25,110 nucleotides of DNA from Bacteroidales bacterium UBA3623. GTDB taxonomy: Bacteria > Bacteroidota > Bacteroidia > Bacteroidales > UBA932. The notes under the pieces are model-generated. The model searched no databases. It was not told the DNA's origin and was given only the letters and a program-made list of their open reading frames with translations. A program made the translations under genes and the position numbers. The stretch lies in assembly GCA_002373715.1 (NCBI GenBank), contig DFLI01000064.1:1-25110 (forward strand), read 5' to 3'. Each line of letters opens with the position of its first letter. The first letter of the stretch is position 1. Of this stretch, positions 7,972-14,407 are shown one piece after another.

Positions 7972-8394
7972 ATGAATTGGAAGTCCATCTTACAATACCA
8001 TAAGCACCAGTTGCTGGCCCTGCTGCTCTTTCTGATAGGCGCAGGTCTGGCCCTGCTGGGCCTGATTCAAAGGGTGCCCTTGTTGGTGGGTATCCTGGGG
8101 GTGGTGATTTTGTCATCGGCCCTGTTTTATTATAGTTTGGGTTTCTCTTCGGAGCGTGTGTACAGGCAGTACTATCAAGACTGCTACGAGATTGAGCACG
8201 AAACTATTGAGGACGAAATTCGCAAGTCCATGGCAAACCACCGCTATCAGGAGGCTATTTTAAACCGTTACGAAAGCGCCTGCAGGGATTTGGGACTCTC
8301 ACAGGAACAGCAGGACTGGCTTCTTTCGTTGCTCATGGAAGAGAAAAACAAGGTAGACGAACAGTTGAAAGCCGAAGGAGGAGGCCAAATATGA
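7972..8394 (+). CDS. Small two-span membrane protein of unknown function
   Basis: The 140-residue protein is not recognised as any family. It has two adjacent hydrophobic spans (about residues 13-32 and 36-56, with QRVP between), then a hydrophilic, probably helical cytoplasmic part rich in Glu, Tyr and Arg (about 60-140). It begins one base after the stop of the TPR gene and its TGA stop overlaps the ATG of the AraC gene (ATGA at 8391-8394), so the three are probably translated in a coupled way. By position it could link the TPR sensor to the membrane-bound regulator. Codon use and frame are consistent with a real gene. Confidence 0.72.
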   Translation: MNWKSILQYHKHQLLALLLFLIGAGLALLGLIQRVPLLVGILGVVILSSALFYYSLGFSSERVYRQYYQDCYEIEHETIEDEIRKSMANHRYQEAILNRYESACRDLGLSQEQQDWLLSLLMEEKNKVDEQLKAEGGGQI

Positions 8395-9731
8395 TTCCTG
8401 GAACTGTTAGCCTGACACCTTTTTTTGTGATTTGTGGCCTGGTATGCCTGTTCTGGCTGCTGGTGCACTGTTTTATGGCATCCAGGTTGGATACGTTCAA
8501 ACTGGTGATCCTGTTGCTCTTCATCGTCTTCCTAACTGCTGGAGGAGATGTGATGTTGGGCTCGCTCACCGGCTCTGACGCCGTGAGCCATTTGGTTATC
8601 CTTATTTCTGCGCCGGCCATTATTCCACTTTCCTGTATCTATTTTGCACATCTGAGTACCCCGTTCCATTCCAAGCCGGAACATTTTTTCTGGGTGGTAA
8701 TCCCCATAGCCCTGTTTACGGCAGCGCTTCTTATTACCCTTCTTAAAGGGGTACCAGAGACAGACTTGCTCCTGGAAAAAATCTATTCCGGCTATCACCT
8801 TGGCCTTGACAAAACCCTTGAGGGCTTAGACCGTGTCTATTATATTTTGACGGTGGTGGTATTCAGGGGATTGATGGCCCTGGAAACCGTGATTATGCTG
8901 GTCTATTGTGGCATATTGATTAAACGTCATCATTTGAAACCCTCCAACTGGTGGGGCTTCCTGTTCAAAGGACGCAAAATCAGCGTTCTGCAAGTGCAAA
9001 TGACACTTTCTCTCTTTATCTTGGCCGGTTTCTCCGTCAAGGTTTTCCTGCACGTTCCTTTCTACAGGTTGCATCCGGTGGTTACCCTTTGGGTGGTTGC
9101 CATCATCTCTCTTCTTCTGTTCTTCTTTGGTATGTTTGCTCTTTTTGGAACTAAGGAATTTATTACAGAAGAGGAAGTGGGATCGGCCCTCCGATACAAT
9201 TTTAGTCGGGAGAATAAGGCCCTCGTGACAGAGGAAATGGTGTTGGATATGCTGGATGACTTGAGTGGAGATTCACTCACGCATGTGATATCCCGGATAA
9301 GCATGAACAAGGATGCTTTGTCAGATCCTTTCTCGGTGCGCCGGGCGGGTGCCCCTTCTCTATCTGCCGCTCTCTTCGGTAATGCCAAGAATTGGGACGA
9401 AGGCAGCCTGGTAACCCGTTTTCAGCACCTGATGCAGGATGAGGAACTGTTCCTGCAGCCCGGTCTCACTCTGGGGGACGTGGCTTTGCGGCTGGACAGC
9501 AACAAGACTTATATTTCTAAGATGGTGAACCAAACCTATGGGGTAGGGTTCCCGGAACTGCTCAATATTATGCGGGTAGACTATGCAGAACTGTATATCC
9601 GCAAGAACAAGAACGCCTCTCAGGAAGAGATTGCCAAGGCATCGGGCTTCCTGAGCGCCTCTTCCTTCAATTCTACCTTCAAGCGCATTACCGGCTACAC
9701 GCCCAAGGTTTGGGCCAGCCGGAAGGCATAA
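8391..9731 (+). CDS. Membrane-bound AraC-family regulator (seven spans plus HTH)
   Basis: The 446-residue protein has about seven transmembrane helices in its first 250 residues (near 9-30, 36-52, 65-85, 97-118, 147-170, 200-220 and 227-250). A cytoplasmic linker (about 255-350) is followed by a full AraC/XylS double helix-turn-helix at about 359-446: TLGDVALRLDSNKTYISKMV for the first HTH, the FPELLNIMRVDYAELYI linking helix, and EEIAKASGFLSASSFNSTFK for the second, ending GYTPKVW. This would be a transcription factor that stays in the inner membrane while binding DNA. There is no ligand-binding cupin domain as in classical AraC. It overlaps the small membrane protein gene by four bases and precedes the kinase by 12 bases. 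The best candidate target is the AT-rich region at 4734-5137; this is inference. Confidence 0.85.
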   Translation: MIPGTVSLTPFFVICGLVCLFWLLVHCFMASRLDTFKLVILLLFIVFLTAGGDVMLGSLTGSDAVSHLVILISAPAIIPLSCIYFAHLSTPFHSKPEHFFWVVIPIALFTAALLITLLKGVPETDLLLEKIYSGYHLGLDKTLEGLDRVYYILTVVVFRGLMALETVIMLVYCGILIKRHHLKPSNWWGFLFKGRKISVLQVQMTLSLFILAGFSVKVFLHVPFYRLHPVVTLWVVAIISLLLFFFGMFALFGTKEFITEEEVGSALRYNFSRENKALVTEEMVLDMLDDLSGDSLTHVISRISMNKDALSDPFSVRRAGAPSLSAALFGNAKNWDEGSLVTRFQHLMQDEELFLQPGLTLGDVALRLDSNKTYISKMVNQTYGVGFPELLNIMRVDYAELYIRKNKNASQEEIAKASGFLSASSFNSTFKRITGYTPKVWASRKA

Positions 9732-9743
9732 AGACAGTTTGCT

Positions 9744-11627
9744 ATGCTACGCAAAGTCCTTCTGTGTCTGAGCACACTTTTACTGTCCCTGGGAGGGCTG
9801 AAAGCCCAGGGAAGAGTCCCTGTAGAAGATATCTTCATCCTTTCTTCCCATACGGCTTCCAGCGAATGGGCGCAGCAAATGCTGGCCCCTATTGAGCAGC
9901 TTCGCTGGGAACGGCAGGAACTGGTCATTAACCTGGAACATCTCCAGTTGCTTTCGCACAGGAGTGTGGAAGAATTGGAACATACGGTGGACAGCATTCT
10001 CCAGAGCCGGCCTGCACAGCCCAGGCTGGTTATCGTGCTGGGCGGCAGTGCGTTTAATTATGCCCCTACCATCCAGAAGAAATGGCACGACGTTCCCATG
10101 CTCCTGATAGGCGAGCAGGACTATTATTGTGACATTGATTATACGCTCCATTGCACTGGAGACCCCCAAGCCAAGCGTTATCCCATAGCCAGCCTCCGGG
10201 CCAATCTGACGCTCATTACGGCTCCGCCCATGGTCAGGCGAACCGTTGAAGCGATTCTGCAGGTGCAGCCCGGCTTGAAGAAACTGTTCTTCGTGACCGG
10301 CGAGAACTATTTGAGCAAAGAACGACAGTGGCGTTTGGAAGAGTATCTGCAGGAGCAGCATCCGTATATTGAATACCATTGCATTTCTTCTTCCAATACC
10401 TCTACAGACCGCCTGCTGGACATTTTGAAAAAGGAATCTGGTGCGGATATGGCCGTATTCTACGGTTCTTGGCTCGTCAGGAAAGGTTATTTGGAAAGCG
10501 TTTCTACCCGTCACAACACGGTGGCCCTCATAGAATCCCTGGCGCCGGTATATACTATGTTCCCCAGCAATCTGGAGAAGCACCCCAATGTGGTGGGATA
10601 CTATAGCTATTCTCAGTCGGAATACGACCTTTCCGTGCGCCAGTACATATCGTATATCCTGGACCAGGGCATCCAGCCCTCCAACCTGCCCTATATTAAT
10701 TTGCAGGCCGGTTTTCCTACGCTTAATTATCACGCCATGGAATACTTCGGCCTGGACACCCGTCTCATTCCCGATGAGGCCGAGGTATTCGGAGAACCCG
10801 TGAGCTTCTGGGATGCCAACAGGCGGCAGATTATGTGGGTGGGAATCGTGACTTTCATGAGCCTGATTATCTTCGTCCTGCTTACTCTGGGTGCCAGCCT
10901 GGCCCATATGAGGAAAGCCCGCGATATAGCCCAGAATGCCAACCGGATGAAGTCGGCCTTTATCCAGAACATGAGTCACGAGATTCGCACACCGCTCAAT
11001 TCCATCATTGGCTTCTCCCAGCTGCTGGGAATGCCCGACGGGGCGCTTACACCGGAAGAAAAGGAGGAATATCTGGGCTATGTGATGAACAGTTCCAGCC
11101 TGCTCACCATGATGATTAACGACATGTTAAGCCTCTCCGACATGGAAAATGGCCGATATACCGTTAATCCGGCTCCCACCAATCTGAATGAAATGGCCCG
11201 CCAGGCCATTAAGACGGTGGAAAACCGCCTTTCCAGCGGGGTGCAGATTGTCCGTCAGCCAGGCCTGGACGAAGATGCCCGGTATATGACCGACGGCATG
11301 CGTGTGCAGCAGATTTTGATTAATTTCCTTACCAATGCCTGCAAGCACACCACCAGCGGGCAAATTGTCATTGCCAGCTCGCTGACAGAGAACCCTGGCT
11401 ATATCACTTTCTCAGTGGCCGATACGGGCCCGGGCGTGCCGCCAGAGAAGGCGGAGAGCATCTTTGACCGCTTTGTGAAACTGGACAACAGCAAGCAAGG
11501 CGCCGGCCTGGGACTGAGTATTTGCCGTAATATGGCAGACAGCCTGGGCGGAAAGGTGTGGTTGGACACGCAGTACACCGACGGTGCCCGCTTTGTGCTC
11601 ATTATTCCCGAAAAGGAGTGCTCTTGA
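9744..11627 (+). CDS. Sensor histidine kinase with periplasmic-binding-protein-like sensor domain
   Basis: The 627-residue protein has a signal peptide (residues 1-21, ending GGLKA). A large periplasmic domain (about 25-355) begins VEDIFILSSHTASSEWA and contains LVIVLGGSAF and MLLIGEQDYY, a pattern like ABC-type uncharacterised substrate-binding proteins; the Pfam assignment is uncertain. One transmembrane helix lies at about 363-386. The HisKA domain has NMSHEIRTPLNSIIGFSQ with phosphoacceptor H412. The HATPase domain has the N box NFLTNACKHT (N531), the G1 box DTGPGVP (D560) and the G2 box GAGLGLSIC (about 586-594). There is no receiver or Hpt domain, so the receiver-only protein at 6233-6655 is the likely phosphate acceptor. 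It is the last gene of the operon and ends eight bases from the convergent dipeptidase gene. Confidence 0.9.
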   Translation: MLRKVLLCLSTLLLSLGGLKAQGRVPVEDIFILSSHTASSEWAQQMLAPIEQLRWERQELVINLEHLQLLSHRSVEELEHTVDSILQSRPAQPRLVIVLGGSAFNYAPTIQKKWHDVPMLLIGEQDYYCDIDYTLHCTGDPQAKRYPIASLRANLTLITAPPMVRRTVEAILQVQPGLKKLFFVTGENYLSKERQWRLEEYLQEQHPYIEYHCISSSNTSTDRLLDILKKESGADMAVFYGSWLVRKGYLESVSTRHNTVALIESLAPVYTMFPSNLEKHPNVVGYYSYSQSEYDLSVRQYISYILDQGIQPSNLPYINLQAGFPTLNYHAMEYFGLDTRLIPDEAEVFGEPVSFWDANRRQIMWVGIVTFMSLIIFVLLTLGASLAHMRKARDIAQNANRMKSAFIQNMSHEIRTPLNSIIGFSQLLGMPDGALTPEEKEEYLGYVMNSSSLLTMMINDMLSLSDMENGRYTVNPAPTNLNEMARQAIKTVENRLSSGVQIVRQPGLDEDARYMTDGMRVQQILINFLTNACKHTTSGQIVIASSLTENPGYITFSVADTGPGVPPEKAESIFDRFVKLDNSKQGAGLGLSICRNMADSLGGKVWLDTQYTDGARFVLIIPEKECS

Positions 11628-11635
11628 ATTAGCCC

Positions 11636-13306
11636 TTATTTATCGGCCGGTTTCACGTATCGGCTGCCCGTCTGGGCCTTCACTGCATCGATGAATACAG
11701 GGGAATAGGCCGGGGAAGTGTGGCGACCGCGCACAATCTCTCCGTCCTTGGAGGGACGCATGATCTGGTCGTTGTGCTTCACGATGAGGAATTTGGCCAG
11801 CTTGTCCCAGCGATTCATCATCTTGTCCGTATAAGCGAAGGTTTTGCCGGTAAGGAAGTCGGTTAATTCGCCGGCCGTCATATTGGCGGCCTTCTGCTCT
11901 ACCTCTGCCTGGTCTGCCTCGTAATAGTCTTCCATTTCTTTCTGGGCATCCTGCAAGTCTCCGATCATGGCGCTCCAGCGGGGGTATACCATATTGGCCA
12001 CCCAGTTGTTCATCCAGAAGGCACTGTCGAAGGAGAACTCGGTAACACTGTTGTTTTCTGCGCGGAAAGCGTCCGGAATGCGGTTGATGCCGCAGTATAC
12101 GGGCACATAGGCTACCATGGTGGCGTCGTCCAGGTTGAAGTAGGTGATGCCGCCCAGGGCGTCGGGGAGCCAGCTGCGCATGCGGCAAACCATGGTCATG
12201 CCACTTTGCTGGCAGCCGATGGGACGCTCGCGGAACATGTCCGTTCCGTCGGAGCTCTTGAAGTTAACGGGCTGGTTGCGGTAGGGGGAAGCCCAGGGAC
12301 CGGCGCTCAAATCAGCCGTCATATCCAGGGCGGTACCCTCGTAGTGGTCACGCATGTCGTTTTGGACATCCCGGTAGGTAAGGGGAGCGTCGGGTTTAAT
12401 CCAAAGGGGCAGGTGATCGGTCTGAGAGAGGTCTCCGTTCAGGAAGGGCAGGTAGGAGTCCATGACCTCCGTATTATAGTGGTGGCGGAAGAAGCTCCAA
12501 ACGCGGGCCTCGCAGTAGCGGATGGCGCTGAAATCCAGCGGACCATAGGCCTCGCGGAAGCTGAAATCCTTGTCTGCCCCAGTGAAATAACCCATTTCAC
12601 GGGCGAAGCTGATGCAATCGGCCGAATACATGGTTTCTCCGTCGGGGGTTACGTAGAAGCCCAGTTTCTTGTCTATTTTCTTGGCCTGGGGGAACTGCTG
12701 GATGCGGCTGGAGTTGGCGTAGGCGGTGATGCAGTCGTCCGGCAGGCGGCGGGCCACCCACACGGCGCCCTTGCGGCCTTCACCCTTGCCGATGAGCTCC
12801 ATAATCCACGCCTCGTCCTTGTCACAGATGGCAAAGGATTCACCCGTTTCGTTGTAGCCGTATTCGTTCACCAGGAAATTCATTACGGCAATGGCTTCAC
12901 GGGCGCTGGCACTGCGCTGCAGGGCCAGGTCCATGAGGGTGAAATAGTCCAGCCAGCCCTCCCGGTTGCGGAGTTCGCGCCGTCCGGTCCAGGTGGTTTC
13001 CACAATGGATACCTGCTTTTCGTTCATCAGGCCCACTACGGCATAGGTGTAAGGAGCCTGGGGAATGTAATGGGTTTCGGAACCGGGGAAGAAGCCGCGC
13101 AGGGCGATCATCTCTCCGGGTTCGTGCTTGCCGGGCCTGTGATAGGCCAGGGAGGAGGCAAAGCCGAAGCCGTCGCAGTTGTAGGTGCAAATGACGCTGC
13201 CGTCGGCCGAAGCCTTCTTACCAATAATAAGGTTGGTGCAGGCATTGGAAGGAACAGAAATGGCCAAAATGGCGGCCGATAAGGCAAGAATGAAGAACCG
13301 TTTCAT
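11636..13306 (-). CDS. C69-family dipeptidase (PepD-like), exported
   Basis: A 556-residue protein from the ATG at 13304-13306. The open frame continues 105 codons upstream, but that extension has no homologous look, and the chosen start gives a proper signal peptide (MKRFFILALSAAILAISVPS, then Asn-Ala) ending just before Cys23. In peptidase family C69 the N-terminal cysteine exposed by processing is the nucleophile, and here the mature protein would start CTNLIIGKKASADGS, as expected for an Ntn-type enzyme. Further family-like segments include VVGLMNEKQVSIVETTWTGR, GESFAICDKDEAWIMELIG and the C-terminal ITYFNLDDATMVAYVPVYCG. It should hydrolyse di- or short peptides in the periplasm. Its 3' end nearly abuts the kinase gene; its 5' side faces the DUF4890 gene. 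It is probably monocistronic. Confidence 0.9.
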   Translation of the reverse strand: MKRFFILALSAAILAISVPSNACTNLIIGKKASADGSVICTYNCDGFGFASSLAYHRPGKHEPGEMIALRGFFPGSETHYIPQAPYTYAVVGLMNEKQVSIVETTWTGRRELRNREGWLDYFTLMDLALQRSASAREAIAVMNFLVNEYGYNETGESFAICDKDEAWIMELIGKGEGRKGAVWVARRLPDDCITAYANSSRIQQFPQAKKIDKKLGFYVTPDGETMYSADCISFAREMGYFTGADKDFSFREAYGPLDFSAIRYCEARVWSFFRHHYNTEVMDSYLPFLNGDLSQTDHLPLWIKPDAPLTYRDVQNDMRDHYEGTALDMTADLSAGPWASPYRNQPVNFKSSDGTDMFRERPIGCQQSGMTMVCRMRSWLPDALGGITYFNLDDATMVAYVPVYCGINRIPDAFRAENNSVTEFSFDSAFWMNNWVANMVYPRWSAMIGDLQDAQKEMEDYYEADQAEVEQKAANMTAGELTDFLTGKTFAYTDKMMNRWDKLAKFLIVKHNDQIMRPSKDGEIVRGRHTSPAYSPVFIDAVKAQTGSRYVKPADK

Positions 13307-13338
13307 ATACTTTGTATATAAATAATATGTCCACGTTA

Positions 13339-13370
13339 CCCCCTCCCGAAACCCCTCCCCTCGGGGGAGG
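13339..13370 (-). promoter_or_regulatory. G-rich tract: potential G-quadruplex and competing hairpin in the dipeptidase leader
   Basis: On the minus strand 13360-13339 reads GGGG-A-GGGG-TTTC-GGG-A-GGGGG, four runs of at least three G with short loops, which is a canonical quadruplex pattern. The adjacent segment also forms a 7-bp hairpin: CCTCCCC (13354-13360) pairs with GGGGAGG (13364-13370) across TCG. The two structures share bases and so compete. If transcription starts from the -7 box at 13400-13407 the element lies in the untranslated leader, about 33 bases upstream of the dipeptidase ATG. It could also be a dispersed intergenic repeat or transcription stop signal. Confidence 0.5.
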
Positions 13371-13399
13371 AACTTAAGGGCTCTTTTTTCAGGGTTGTA

Positions 13400-13407
13400 C
13401 AAATATA
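13400..13407 (-). promoter_or_regulatory. Candidate -7 box of the dipeptidase gene
   Basis: The minus strand reads TATATTTG, an exact TAnnTTTG box, followed by TA as is common. No good TTTG -33 element stands 19-21 bases upstream; only a TTT-containing stretch (near 13420) is there. Transcription would start near 13393, giving a leader of about 87 bases that includes the G-rich tract. No comparable box was found for the plus-strand gene at 13476. Confidence 0.42.
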
Positions 13408-13475
13408 TAAAAGTTTTTTTAAACCGTGACGGGAGAGTGGTGTCTAAGTGAGTGTTTTGTAAATGAAATAACGCT

Positions 13476-14117
13476 ATGAAAAAAATGGTCCTTTGGATGA
13501 TGGCAGCCTCGCTGCTTCTCTCCGCAAACATGATGGCCCAACCTCCCCAGGGCGGCCGTCCCCAAGGTGGTCGTCCCGGCCGTGGTGAAGGTTTCAAGAT
13601 GCCTGAGATGCTCTCCGACACCGCTTACGCAGAAACCAAAACCGCCGAAATGGCCGAAAAGTACAAACTTACCGATGAGCAGAAGACCGCTATCTATGCT
13701 CTGAACCTCGAATACGCTTCCAAACTGCAGATAGATTATGCTTCCTTTGGCATGGGGCGGCCCCAGCAGCAGGGAGAGCGCAAAGATCCCCGTAGCATGA
13801 GCGACAGTGAGCGTCAGGAGTTCTTCCAGCAGATGCAGGAAAGGATGGAAAAGATGCAGGACCGTATGGCCGAGGTAGAAGACAACCAGAAGGCCTACGA
13901 CCTGGCCATTAAGGAAATTCTGGACAAGGACCAGTACAAGCTCTATAAGAAAGACCGCAGGCGCGAAGACAATGAGCGCCGGCGCCGCATGCAAGGCGAC
14001 ATGGGTGGCCCCGGAGGCGGCTTTGGTGGCCCTGGCGGTGGCTTCCCCGGTGGCGGCATGGGTGGCCCCGGCGGTGGTTTCGGCGGCCCTGGCGGCGGCT
14101 TCGGCGGCGAATTTTAG
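13476..14117 (+). CDS. DUF4890-like periplasmic protein with glycine-rich tail
   Basis: The 213-residue protein has a signal peptide (MKKMVLWMMAASLLLSANMM, then Ala-Gln). A Gln/Gly/Arg/Pro segment with repeated QGGRP follows (about 23-40). The core (about 45-165) is helical and charged: TAEMAEKYKLTDEQKTAIYALNLEYASKLQ, then a QQMQERMEKMQDRMAEVEDNQ-type coiled coil and LAIKEILDKDQYKLYKKDRR. This resembles the DUF4890/Spy-like small periplasmic proteins of Bacteroidales. The last 42 residues are a low-complexity Gly/Pro/Phe tail. The function is unknown; a chaperone-like or stress role is only suggested by the overall resemblance. The gene is monocistronic, with a strong terminator directly behind it. 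Confidence 0.75.
   Translation: MKKMVLWMMAASLLLSANMMAQPPQGGRPQGGRPGRGEGFKMPEMLSDTAYAETKTAEMAEKYKLTDEQKTAIYALNLEYASKLQIDYASFGMGRPQQQGERKDPRSMSDSERQEFFQQMQERMEKMQDRMAEVEDNQKAYDLAIKEILDKDQYKLYKKDRRREDNERRRRMQGDMGGPGGGFGGPGGGFPGGGMGGPGGGFGGPGGGFGGEF
13989..14114 (+). repeat. In-gene repeat encoding GGPGGGF units
   Basis: The end of the DUF4890 gene encodes four copies of GGPGGGF, arranged as two pairs around a PGGGM spacer, finishing GGEF. The DNA is a direct repeat of 21-base units with some third-position differences, so it should be prone to copy-number change by slippage in steps that keep the frame. Confidence 0.8.
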
Positions 14118-14134
14118 TTGGTTCTCATATATTT

Positions 14135-14170
14135 AACTCCTCCCAGCTTCGGCCCGGGAGGAGTTTTTTT
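14135..14170 (+). terminator. Intrinsic terminator of the DUF4890 gene
   Basis: AACTCCTCCC (14135-14144) pairs perfectly with GGGAGGAGTT (14156-14165) over an 11-base loop, and the second arm runs into seven T residues (14164-14170). It stands 17 bases after the stop codon at 14117 and is a textbook rho-independent terminator for plus-strand transcription. Confidence 0.9.
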
Positions 14171-14187
14171 GCCTTATTTGAAAGAAT

Positions 14188-14394
14188 TTGTACCTTCGGC
14201 GTTATCTGGATTGCCCTTACGCACCTTCTCATCAGTTGGGCGGGTTCTTCTCTTACGTGAACCGTTGCCGCCTTTCCCATGCTGCCCAGCTGCAGGCGGA
14301 ACATCCAGACTGGCCGCTAAGCGCCGTTATAGCCGATTCCGGCTTTGCCTCCCGCACCACTTATTATAAAGTTCGCCGCCAGTTGGAAAACTAG
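14188..14394 (+). pseudogene. Remnant of an AraC-family DNA-binding domain
   Basis: A 68-codon frame (TTG to TAG) encodes a recognisable AraC-type segment: LYLRRYLD, then FFSYVNRCRLSHAAQL (the linking helix), then PLSAVIADSGFASRTTYYKV (the second HTH). It aligns by eye with FPELLNIMRVDYAELYI and EEIAKASGFLSASSFNSTFK of the intact regulator at 8391-9731. The frame is closed by a TGA at 14179-14181 just before it. The first HTH is cut in its middle, and the end lacks the usual G-x-x-P-x-x-Y/W segment. It sits directly behind a terminator, with no good promoter. I read it as a gene fragment left by deletion. A short expressed DNA-binding peptide is possible but unlikely. Confidence 0.55.
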
Positions 14395-14399
14395 CGGCG
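14374..14399 (-). terminator. Hairpin after guaA, possible weak terminator
   Basis: CGCCGC (14374-14379) and AGTT (14381-14384) pair with AACT (14389-14392) and GCGGCG (14394-14399), with one C/A mismatch and a GGAA loop. It begins eight bases past the guaA stop on the minus strand and is followed there by AACTTTATAATAA rather than a clean T-run. It also overlaps the end of the AraC remnant on the other strand. Confidence 0.42.
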
Positions 14400-14407
14400 A
14401 TAGCTTC

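Noticed and set aside
9780..10979. A minus-strand open frame of 399 codons opposite the sensor kinase
   Set aside because: It is antisense to the sensor domain of the kinase, with no signal peptide or family motif.
12206..13282. A plus-strand open frame of 358 codons opposite the dipeptidase
   Set aside because: It is antisense to a clear C69 peptidase, has no recognised motif and has the Gly/Val-rich composition of a shadow frame.
13352..13370. A CRISPR or other repeat array at the C-rich tract
   Set aside because: There are only two imperfect CCCCTCCC-like units and no spacers; it is a local G/C-rich structure.
13307..13621. An N-terminal extension of 105 codons for the dipeptidase
   Set aside because: It would run through the intergenic region and antisense to the DUF4890 gene, and would bury the signal peptide that must expose the catalytic cysteine.
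14118..14369. An 83-codon plus-strand frame after the DUF4890 stop
   Set aside because: It crosses the terminator and overlaps the AraC remnant in another frame; the composition is Leu/Pro/Arg-rich with no similarity to anything recognised.
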